A DNA stretch of 64,000 nucleotides from Nematopogon swammerdamellus (taxonomy: Eukaryota; Arthropoda; Insecta; Lepidoptera; Adelidae), in the NCBI GenBank assembly GCA_946902875.1, contig OX336336.1, positions 27,545,558-27,609,557 on the forward strand. Reading direction: 5' to 3'. A program made the position numbers and the translations under genes. The notes beneath the pieces were generated by a model, which searched no databases, had not been told where the DNA came from, and worked only from the letters and a program-made list of their open reading frames with translations. Each line of letters begins with the position of its first letter. Position 1 is the stretch's first letter. This document shows positions 31,901 through 43,900 of the stretch, in pieces.

Positions 31901-34900
31901 GAGCTCGCCCACGATGACCCCTCTACAGTTCGCGAAGCGTGGACCGCTCCTCGGGGCTCGGTGGCGCGATGGAGCGCGCGTGGGAGGAGGAGGTCGCCAG
32001 GGCGAGGAGCAAGGGCTCCGCGCCCAGTCTCAACCGCTGTATAGTGAGCGTGTTCTGGCTGAGATACATACTGTGGGGATTGTGGGTCGGGCTACTGTTT
32101 GTGTTCCTATGGTGAGTGAAGTGTTTTAATATTCCACATGGGATGCAAGCGTGAGCTCGCCCAGGATGACCCCTCTACAGTTCGCGAAGCGTGGACCGCT
32201 CCTCGGGGCTCGGTGACGCGATGGAGCGCGCGTGGGAGGAGGAGGTCGCCAGGGCGAGGAGCAAGGGCTCCGCGCCCAGTCTCAACCGCTGTATAGTGAG
32301 CGTGTTCTGGCTGAGATACATGCTGTGGGGATTGTGGGTCGGGCTGCTGTTTGTGTTCCTATGGTGAGTGAAGTGTTTTAATATTCCACACGGGATGTAA
32401 GCGTGAGCTCGCCCACGATGACCCCTCTACAGTTCGCGAAGCGTGGACCGCTCCTCGGGGCTCGGTGACGCGATGGAGCGCGCGTGGGAGGAGGAGGTCG
32501 CCAGGGCGAGGAGCAAGGGCTCCGCGCCCAGTCTCAACCGCTGTATAGTGAGCGTGTTCTGGCTGAGATACATGCTGTGGGGATTGTGGGTCGGGCTACT
32601 GTTTGTGTTCCTATGGTGAGTGAAGTGTTTTAATATTCCACACGGGATGCAAGCGTGAGCTCGCCCAGGAAGACCCCTCTACAGTCCGCGAAGCGTGGAC
32701 CGCTCCTCGGGGCTCGGAGACGCGATGAAGCGCGCCTGGGAGGAGGAGGTAGCCAGGGCGAGGAGCAAGGGCTCCGCGCCCAGTCTCAACCGCTGCATAG
32801 TGAGCGTGTTCTGGCAGAGATACATGCTGTGGGGATTGTGGGTCGGGCTGCTGTTTGTGTTCCTATGGTGAGTGAAGAGTTTTAATATTCCACACGGGAT
32901 GCAAGCGTGAGCTCGCCCAGGATGACCCCTCTACAGTTCGCGAAGCGTGGACCGCTCCTCGGGGCTCGGAGACGCGATGGAGCGCTCCTGGGAGGAGGAG
33001 GTATCCAGGGCGAGGAGCAAGGGCTCCGCGCCCAGTCTCAACCGCTGCATAGTGAGCGTGCTCTGGCTGAGATACATGCTGTGGGGATTGTGGGTCGGGC
33101 TACTGTTTGTGTTCCTATGGTGAGTGAAGAGTTTTAATATTCCACACTGGATACAAGCGTGAGCTCGGCCAGGATGACCCCTCTACAGATCGCAAAACGT
33201 GGACCGCACCTCGGGGCTCGGTGACGCGATTGAGCGTGCATGGGAGGAGGAGGTCGCCCCAGTAAAGACTTCTATAGACATAATTGTTTGTACTTTTCGT
33301 AATTTTGTTTGCGTTGTTGGCATTCGAAGGTTGTTGGTATTTGTTTTGTAGTTTATTCATATGGCAGTTAGACTGCTCTCGAACTTGTCACAATTTGTTA
33401 TATCCGGTTCGATTACTCCCACGAAGAAAATACGGGAAGAAAGAAACTTCGCAAGGTGATTTTTTTTACATAATTATTACAAGTATTTTAGTGACTAGCC
33501 ACATGAAATAACACAGCTTGAGAGCAAGATTAGCAATTTTACTGTTCTGAATACAAAGACTTATTAATTAAGTGTAAAGAGCCTTTGTCAAACTTTGATA
33601 CATAATTTGTATCAATTTAATTATGTTAGTACATTAAACATAATGCAATGTGGTATAATTTGTTAAAAAATTTAAAAAACTTATACGTATATGAATACTT
33701 GAAGTAGGTACCTATCAAGTTGCCAATTAACGTAGTAAATGAGTGCTCAAATGTGTAGTGTAGCCGGAAAGCTCGAAAGCAGAAAGTTTGACTTCGGAAC
33801 TTTGTTCTGACTAGTTAGGAGGTAAACATACTAAAAGTCCCCACTACTGGGGGTGCGCCCTTGGAAAAAAAGAAGAAGGTCCTATTTTTCGGTTTTTCGC
33901 ATATATCTCGAAAACGGTGCATCATAGGAAAAACTGTTCAATTCAATTCAAACTCATTTTTGGAAATCGGCCCATTTTCGGACTTTGTGCGTCTTCAAAA
34001 ATGTTTTTTTTTTTTAAATGAGTATTTTACCTCACGTTTTTTGTCATACGTTGCTTTTAGTTGCAAATGGCCTTTTTTCGGACCTTATATCTCGACAACA
34101 TTGATGTCTAATTTTATAGATCGAACGTCGCGCGATTTAACCTGTACTACGTTTCGTCTTAACAAGTGTGCGTGCATTCACACACAGTATTGTGATACTC
34201 ACACAAGCACACACTTACATCATATAGTCGTTTCATGTCCGTAAACGGCGGGCATCGGAGCGCGCCGCGCCTCCTGCCACGAGATACTTTCGTGTTTGCA
34301 TTTTACACACCGCCATGCTGTCACGTGACGCGATCCCTACGACGTTACTGTCGCGTTCTCACTTGCCTACAGATGATAAGAGTGAGCGAGAAAGTTGTCA
34401 TCGCTCGCCCATCGGCGCGATTGTCGTATATCCGCTCACTCTTATGATCAGTAGGCAAGTGGGAACGAGAACGCGATAGCTACGTCACACAAGTCAGCAT
34501 GGCTTCTTAACACGTCATAACATGCTCAGGCGAAACAAACAACAACGTTTGTCACTGTTACTCTTGCATAAAACACAGCTTTACTCTTTCTCGTTCGCTC
34601 TTTATATTTAATTACGTATACAAAAATCTGTTTAACATAAAATTTGAGAAAAAAACCAGCAAAATAAATACTTACTGATGGAAGGAGACGCCATTCTTTA
34701 CGTAATTTCGATCTGAGCTGTTACAATACTTGTAACAGCAACCGGGCATGCTGAACACACGCACTTTTGCGCCACAGACTCGGTACAGTAAGACTTACGC
34801 TCAACACGCGCTGCACACGCCGTATGAAGCGGCTGTCCGTGAAATCTGCAATTTATGCAGTTCTCGTCGAGAACAAATTTTTTCGGGAGTAATGTATGGG

Positions 34901-37900
34901 ATGGGCATATCTCTAAATATACATCAATGCTCGACAACGATTGAGAATTGGTAAAAAGTGTATAATATCAAAGTTGTAGAGAATTTTATCACCTCTTATT
35001 CCGTAATTGAACAGTTTTTCCTATAAAGCACCGTTTTCGAGATATCGTCGCTCTAGCTCGGGAGTTGTCTAAGTCTAATTTTTAGCAAAAATGAGCTTTG
35101 AATGCAGAAATATGCAGAAAAATCTGCTGAATCAATCTGAATTCAAAGCTATTTTCGCTAAAAATGTGACTTAGACAACTCCCGAACTGGAGCGACGATA
35201 TATAAGCGAAAAACCGAAAAATGGGACCTTCTTTGTGCCCCCCTAGGGCGCACCTCCCTTTGGGGAATTTTAGTATGTTTACCTCCTAACTAGTCAGAAC
35301 AAGGTTCCGAAGTCAAACTTTTTGCTTTCGAGCTTTCCGGGTACAATCATTCGTAATAGCAGGTACCTACTAATTGTACCAAGCTGTTTGTATAAAATTC
35401 ATATCCAAATCACATCAGTGGTTCTCGAGTTGCTATGTAAGCATGACACTTGCCATGCAGATTGTGGAAGACAAAATGATCTATCATTCATTCATTATTC
35501 ATTATGTAAGTATGTCTTATTATTGCGCAAGCAGTGGTCAATCATAAACTATTGCTATATAGCAAGTTGTGGTAAAGCGACTCGGCACAATGACACAGCA
35601 CAATTTTCGCGTCGTCGTCGCTCACACGAATGCCCACTTTGTGAATGTTTGAATAATATTTGAGGGTCACGCGTGATAAGGACGCATATATAAGCAGTTA
35701 TAAATGTGTGAGTGAAAAGCAAACTATTCTTGGGATTTATTAATTAGCACCCTTTTTTATTAGATGACTAGCTTTAGGCCGCAGATTTTTTTCTCTGTAT
35801 TTTCAGTATCTATCAGTAGTAGGTTTGGTTTTATTTTATACTTAGAATATTTATTACCATATCATTTGTTGTTCTATTTAACCGACTTCAAAAAAAGGGG
35901 CAGGTTCTCAATTGAACTGTATTTTTTTTTATGTTTGTCCCATCAGAACTTTCGACTGGGTGAACCGATTTTGATGATTCTTTTTTATTTGAAAGCTGGT
36001 GCTTCCCGTGTGGTCCCATTTCAATTTGGTCAAGATCGGATTGATAAGTTATTCCGCCGGGTACATAAATAGCAAAAAATTACTAAAAAAAGTGTGATAT
36101 AAAAAACTATTTCAAAAAATATAAAAACAGCCTTCACAAATGTATGAAAAAAAAAATCTAACCCTAGAGTTGAAGGGGTGGTGCTAAAGCAAGCAAAAAT
36201 GATGCTTGAAAGAAAACATGAGTGGATGATATCCTTTGTGATTTGTGTAGCCTTTTTTAGCACCGCCTTCAACTCTAGGGTTAGATTTTTTTTTATTTAA
36301 TACATTTTTGAAGGCGGTTTTTATATTTTTTTAAATAGTTTTTTTGTTAGAAATTAAGTTGTTGTGTAGGTACTCACAATTTTGGAGAGATGACTGATTT
36401 TGAAATGTGGTAAAAGTGGAATCTGACGAAAGCGTCATTAGTGGTTATCCACATTCGTCAGTTCTGACGAATGTGAACTGGAATTATAGAAAAAAATATT
36501 TCTGACGAAAGCGGAATCTGACGGACGTGTACTGGATCAAAAAGTCGTGTGTTGTGCGAACTAAGTACTCCGTTGAAGTACCTAAGATGAATAAACAAAA
36601 AAATAAATATAGTGAGCCACAAGCACTACTCTTTCCAATGGTGTAAACCGCATCAAAATCTGTTGAGTGGTTCCGGAGCCTACCGTAAACATACATACAT
36701 ACATACAGACAGACGTTCGATTTTAAAAGTAGTAGAGATAGGTAGAGAACATTAATAGACTACTGTTTGGCGACTAGTGAAACAATACCAGGATTTTAGA
36801 CCATTCCCTCTACGTTAGTAAAAAGTTCACTCACTGGGGGCACTGGGCACTGAAGTTCTCTAATGCTTTTTCCCTTGCCCCTTACTAGGTGGTAGGCTCA
36901 AATTGTAGCCGACTGGGCTGGTACCACCGTAATGGATGTAAGATGGCCGCATAGCAGCCTCGGTTGTGTTCTCCTCTAGTCCAGTATAGCCAGCAATCCA
37001 GGGAAGTCTCCGGTATGGCACCTACCTTCTCGGAGGTGATATTGGCTGGTCGGAGCATGCGCTATGGCCCCTCTGATTCAGCCACCCATACCGGATTACA
37101 TAAAAAAAAGTAAAACATTATTTTTACCAGACCACCTACTAATAAATCCGAAATCTGTAAGCGCCGCTGCCAATTCTATGTTTGCACGAGTCGTGAACTA
37201 CTGAATCAGTTCACGTGGGGTTTTAACTGAAGTTTTCAGATACACCTAAGGTTGGTTATAGGACATTTTACCACGAAGCAAACAGCAAGTAAGGCACGAA
37301 GACCCACTCGCTCCTGACTCGGTGGAAGTACCGTGCCAAGGTGAGAGGTGGCTAGTATGTCGCCCTTTAGCACGGCACCTTGTCCTTATCCCTTAGTCGC
37401 CTTTTACGACATACACGGGGAGAGATGCAGTGGGGTTATTCTTTTTAAGTACCGGGCTCACGCGGTACATTACTATCAATTAAATTTTTACTGCTAGCAT
37501 TACCAAGTGCGATGTAATCAAAATCATAGAAGTAATATGTATTGCCACAAGATAGCCGCGTGTTAGATAGAAGCGTGACTTTCTCATTGATATCTATGAC
37601 TTTCTTGTATAGTTCGTCTCATACTCGTGAAAATCATCATTCTAGTTAAATTTTTTTTTTTTTTTATGGAAACTGACACTTTTGGCTACATCACCTACAA
37701 CATCCGTGATGTCAGCCCATACATAACACCGGGTGAACTTTGCGCCACGTCAGTGCTTCCCTTCGGTCGTGCCGGCTACACTGAACTGGACGGAAAACAC
37801 AAACTATTTACATAGCCGTTTCGACAGACCTTTCATTCAGTGCGGTGATACCAAACCGGCCTGGTTAAACCCTACCACCTAGTAATATGAGAAGGGAATC

Positions 37901-40900
37901 ATATCTTTAATATAATTATTAAGTATTAGGCATTATTATTATTATATATATATATTTTTATTAAAGACAATTTTATTATTTTATTTCATTTAGGTGTTTG
38001 ACAATTTTACTTATGTATATGTATGACTGAAGATGCATTTTTTTTTAATTAATTTAATTCATATTTGTTTTAATATTTTTATAATTATTATTGTTACTCT
38101 AATTGTTATATTATTGCTATTCTAGTGTATCTGAATTTGTTGTGTGTGCAATGGGACAAGTGCCTGAATTAATAATAATGATTTGATTTGATATCCCTTT
38201 GCCGCCTTTTACGACATACACGGGGAGCGATGCAGTGGGGCTATTCTTTTAAAGTACCGGCCCCACACGGTACAAATGATAAAGATAAAGTTAGGCGCGT
38301 TAATGTACGACCAAAGTGACTTTATTAAGGGCATCTGTACGTAAAGTGTGAGTGTAGATTTAATGTAGGTAGGTACTGTGTGAGGCCGATACTTAAAAAG
38401 AATAGCCCCACTGCGTCTCTCCCCGTGCACGTCGTAAAAGGCGGCTAAGGGATAAGGACGAGATGTCATGCTAAAGGGCGACAGGCTTGCCACCACTCAC
38501 CTTCAGTCTCTTTAAGCAATGTTGTTGACATCCGCACCCGCATCCGCGGATGTGAGCGTCCAAAAATTCGCATCTGCATCCGCGTCCGCGGATGGTAAAA
38601 AAATTTTAAAAATCGCATCCGTAATATCCCTGCTCACAAGTATTGTCATGCCTGCGTACATTTTTTTTTATGTAATCCGTCCGGTATGGGTGGCTGAGTC
38701 GGAGGGGCCAAAGCGCATGCTCCGACCAGCCCATATCACCTCCGAGAAGGTAGGTGCCATACCGGACACTTCCCTGGATTGCTGGCTATACTGGACTAAA
38801 GGAGAACACCACCGAGGCTGCTATGCGGCCATCTTACATCCAGTACGGTGGTACCAACCCAATCGGCTACAACTTGAGCCTACCACTTAGTAAGGGGCAA
38901 GGGAAGGGACCTACAGTTTTACACTGGTTCCGAACGGTGAAGCAGCAGGTGTAGGTATGCACGTAAGTTTTTGGTAAAACTCATTGGTACACGCCGACCG
39001 GATTCGAACCGAGGGCCTCTCGCATGGGAAGCCGATGCCCAAACCACTCGGCCACCCGCCGCTTAAAACATAAATTAAATTACACAATGCTATTAGTCAG
39101 TCAGTTCCCACATGTTTCATTCATGATCTTCTCAATGGGCGCTCGTTTGCCGAATGAATATTTAATGATTATTTACTAAAGATGTTCATTGTAGCTTTGT
39201 TTAAGGTACAATATTGGGCCTAAAAGTTAAAGTAATGTTTATTTCACAGTCAGGCAGGCAGGACTCAACGCTCGCGTGGCGCTGCGTCTGATGCGAAGTA
39301 GCCGCTTGCGGCCCTTTCATTGGTGACATTCGTCTGTAGTGCGCCTTTGGGATCTTGAGCGAACAGATTTATTAGTAGTATTGATGATTGTTACCTTGTC
39401 TAGGGTTTGGCTTAGCCAATTTTCAAATAGGTGGTTTTTTTTTTTTTTTTTTTTTTATTGACAGCGCGACATATGGCGCCGAGCCACCCATAAGGTGTCT
39501 AACGACGCCCATGGACATTCGGTCGTATGCGGGGGTTGCGAATGCCATGCCGGCCTGACAGGTGCCCATTCACGCCCCTCTTGAAGGACCCGAGACTGTA
39601 CTTGGGGGGAAATATATGGGCAGGGAGAGCGTTCCAGAGTTTACCGGTTCTGTAGAGGAAAGATCTGCAGAATCGATTGGTACGCATCCGCGGTAAGTCC
39701 AGCGTGTAGGGATGCAATCCCTGCCCAGTGCGCGTGGTGCGAAGGTGGAAAGGGGACGGCGGGATCGCATTAAACAGCTCCTCCGAGCACTCCCCATGGA
39801 ATAAGCGATAGAACACACTTAGAGAGCCGACATCCCTACGGTGTTGCAGTGGTTCTAAGTAGATCGCGGGACACTTCGGGGTCACCCACTAGTCGCACGG
39901 CTCGACGCTGGATTGAGTCCAGAGGCGCAAGCTGGTATTTGGCAGAGCCATCCCACAGGTGCGAGCAGTACTCCAAGCAGGACCTGATCTGCGATTTATA
40001 CAGAAGCAGCTTTTGGTCCGGCGTGAAGTACCGTCGCACCTTATTGAGTACGCCCAGCTTTTTATATTTTTTAAAAAATTAATAAAACTATATCTGGTCA
40101 GATATGTGGACCTTCCCAGGTACAGACCAGGTGGTCTGTGTTCTCAGACTCCAAGTTCCCTGGTATCTTGTCGCCTTAAACTTCGAACTAAAGTGAAACT
40201 CAAGGAAGTAGCCAATGAGACGCGTGGAATGCATTGAAATCGTATCCGGCACAACGAAACACTAATGCATTGTGGTTGTGCCTCAATAAAGCTACTTCAA
40301 CAAATTGTCTCTTGTTGACATTCCGTTGATTGTCGCTTTATTGAGTTGGCCCAACAAGAGTCATTCTCGCAACTGGAGCGAGCCATACGATACGACTAAT
40401 GTTTTTATACTGGGACACTGGGGCGGTCTGTTTGATTTTAGAAATATAAAAAACCGGCCAAGCGCGAGTCGAACTCGCGCACCGACGGTTCCGTATCGCC
40501 ATGTCATGGTCAGCGCCAATCACGCCATCTATGTATTAGTTAAAATGCTTCATACTCTTTTCGGTAGATGGCGCGCATTCACTTTTTAGTTTCTTGTATG
40601 GGGTGATTTTTTTTACTTTTTCTTTTATTTGCTGTTATATCGGCTATAATAAATAACACATACATACATATACATTATTAATAATAATACATATTCTGTG
40701 AAAATTTCAACGGGCTACCTATTACAGTTCAGGAGATACAGCCCTCGGACAGACGGACAGACAGACGGCGTAGGCTTAGTAATAGGGTCCCATACGACGG
40801 GTACGGAACCCTAAAAATAGAGGAAATATAACTAAGTAACAGATTAGTGTAAGCTCTTATGTAAGTTCGTTCAAGTACATGAACTGGCATAACTAATATT

Positions 40901-43900
40901 GAAACTGGTTTTTAAATGGTCTCAAGGTTCGAGGTTCGAATACGTGGTTGTTAGGCTCAAATTGTAGCCGACTGGATATCCGCAAAGATTAGTTCAGTTT
41001 TTTATTATCATTCGTTGGGCAAATACATTTTGCACTTGAATTCGATTCGAATTAGGCTCAATCCACACTGGGACGGCAGCGGCGCGGCGAGCACTTTCGG
41101 TGTGAAATAATTTTAGACTTTATCTACATACTTAAAAAGACCAATATCGCTCGTTCGACCTTTTCGAGCGGCGGAGCGCGGCGCCGCGCGCAGAATCCAG
41201 GAGCGGCCGCGCCCGAGGCGCCGGGCGCCCGCGCGCGACTACAGTCCCAGTGTGAATTGAGCCTTATCTTTCAAATAGCAACTATAGTGTGAAATGTAAA
41301 CAACAATGCAAAACAATGAAAACAATGACAAGGGCTGTACAGAAACAAGAAAAAACAATTAAGCTATTGCTTATAGACTATACTACTACTTTGTATTGTA
41401 TTGTTTACTAGCTGTGCCCGCGGCTCCGCCCGCTCTCATATTTCACTTCACTGCTAACCTCATAAGCTATTTAGCGTGATAGTAATTAGCCTATAGTTGA
41501 TGGGAAGAATCAAGCTATCCGTAGAATTTTGTTTTATTAAAATCGGTTCAGTGGTTCTCGAGTTATAAGCGGACAGACAGACACTCAGACAGACAGAAAG
41601 CAGACGTTGGATTTTATTATAGGTAAGGAAGCTGTGCCCGCGGCTCCGCCCGCTCTCATATTTCACTTCATTGCTAACCTCATAAGCTATTTAGCGTGAT
41701 AGTAAGTAGCCTATAGTTGATGGGAAGAATCAAGCTATCCGTAGAATTTTGTTTTATTAAAATCGGTTCAGTGGTTCTCGAGTTATAAGCGGACAGACAG
41801 ACACTCAGACATACAGAAAGCAGACGTTGGATTTTATTATAGGTAAGGATGTGCCCGCGGCTCCGCCCGCTCTCATATTTCACTTCACTGCTAACCTCAT
41901 AAGCTATTTAGCGTGATAGTAAGTAGCCTATAGTAACCCATCAACTATAGTATAGTTGATGGGAAGAATCAAGCTATCTGTAGAATTTTGTTTTATTAAA
42001 ATCGGTTCAGTGGTTCTCGAGTTATAAGCGGACAGACAGACACTCAGACAGAAAGCAGACGTTGAAATTGATCATTCATATGGCAGTTAGACTGCACTCG
42101 AACTTGTCACAATTTGTTCTATCCAGTTCGGTTACACCCATGAAGAAGAACCGACAAAAAACTTCGCAGGGTATTTTTTTTCATAGATATTTTTACAAGG
42201 TATTTAGTGACTAGCCACATAATAAATAACACTGCCCATAGTCTATCGAAAAGACAGCCCGAGAGCAAATAAGTAATATTTTATTTTATGTTGTTACTTA
42301 TTACCGATCTTTGTTTGTTTGTTGGTAAAATTTTGTCATTGCTATTCTTTTGGTTAAGGTTTATTTTTCTTTTTTTCTTATATTTCCATATGTTACAAAA
42401 ACATACTACAAACAATGTTGTATAATTGTAAAAAATATATATACAACGTGTCCCAAAACTCAACGTCAAGCGGAAATCAGGGAGTAGGCCAGTTTATGAC
42501 TACCCAGGGAAAAATAAGAAAAAAAATCGGAGTCATTAGATGTCAATAATGGCGCCACAGGCTTTTGTACATTGCATTGTTATAGCCGCTCAATTGCCGA
42601 CGACCTCATTGAGGTGCTGTCATTTTCCCACCGCCAATTGCCATGGACCTCATTGAGGCTTCTCTCCGATCGTCCTCTACATATCTTCGAAATTAAAATT
42701 CGAAGACCATGCCACCTGAGCGGATAGGCGGATATTATTGATAGCGGATAGATACGGAAACCTCCGTGCGCGAGTAAAACTCGCACTTAACAGATTTGTT
42801 TGTCATTGTCTCAGGCCTCTAATGCCGTACGTGCTGTCTCTGTTCATCGCGTACTTCTCTGGTGAGAAGACGGCTGAGAACTACCGCAACGCACACATAT
42901 ACAACTTGCTGCTGAACTCTCTCAGCATCTGCACCGCAATCATATTCAACCACGTCAACTTGGGGAAAAATAAAAAGACAGGAACATAGATTCGACTGTC
43001 CTTATTACAACAAAATAAGAATTGTAAAAATCCGATAAAGGTTTAGGTGTCAGGAAAACATAAGCCTTGAAAGACAAATTTTGACGTAATTTGTAGGTAT
43101 ATAAGGTGCTTCGTTATTTATGCCAAAAATTTCGGGAGGGTTACATACGCACTCAAATAAACACTTTACGTAAGAAAAAAACATATGTATAAAATCAAAT
43201 AAGTACCTAGCTATAAAAACCTTGCATAGTGACCTTGTGACTTTGACAGCTGTTCTGCGTTTGAACATAGTACGGTAATTGACCCCGTACAATGCAAGTT
43301 ACCTACTGTTACACACAGGTTAATGTTTAGGTAGCAAACATGTTTTGTTAAATTTCTCGAAAAGTAATGCTAAAAACTTATAATTTTTTTTTCCATAACA
43401 TGTTTATTTGAGTGTATGTAACCCTCCCGAAATTTTTGACATAAATAACGAAGCACCTTAAATTAGCTGAGAACGTGCAGCTGTCCCTCTTGCATTGGTG
43501 CGGAATGCGCGTGGCGAACGAAGACAGGGATCCTTTGTTCAAATACCTAACATGTTATCACGAGGCTGACTTCCGTCTGGTCTTAAGAATTTAAAAAAAG
43601 ACACTGTTTTATACATTTTGAACAATGCCGTTTTTTTTTGCTATTGCCTCAGGCCTCTAATACCGTACGTGCTGTCTCTGTTCATCGCGTACTTCTCTGG
43701 TGAGAAGACGGCTGAGAACTACCGCAACGCACACATATACAACTTGCTGCTGAACTCTCTCAGCATCTGCACCGCAATCATATTCAACCACGTCAACTTG
43801 GGGAAAAATAAAAAGACAGGAACATAGATTCGACTGTCCTTATTACAACAAAATAAGAATTGTAAAAATCCGATAAAGGTTTAGGTGTCAAGAAAACATA

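Noticed and set aside
31899..33137. Repeated 76-residue ORFs starting MSSP
   Set aside because: They are the shifted frame of the degenerate exon 2 copies; their mutual similarity reflects the tandem repeat.
31356..33256. Mutually exclusive alternative exons of the ABCC gene
   Set aside because: The copies lack the original acceptor and share a 2-nt insertion that breaks the frame; real alternative exons would keep both splice sites and the phase.
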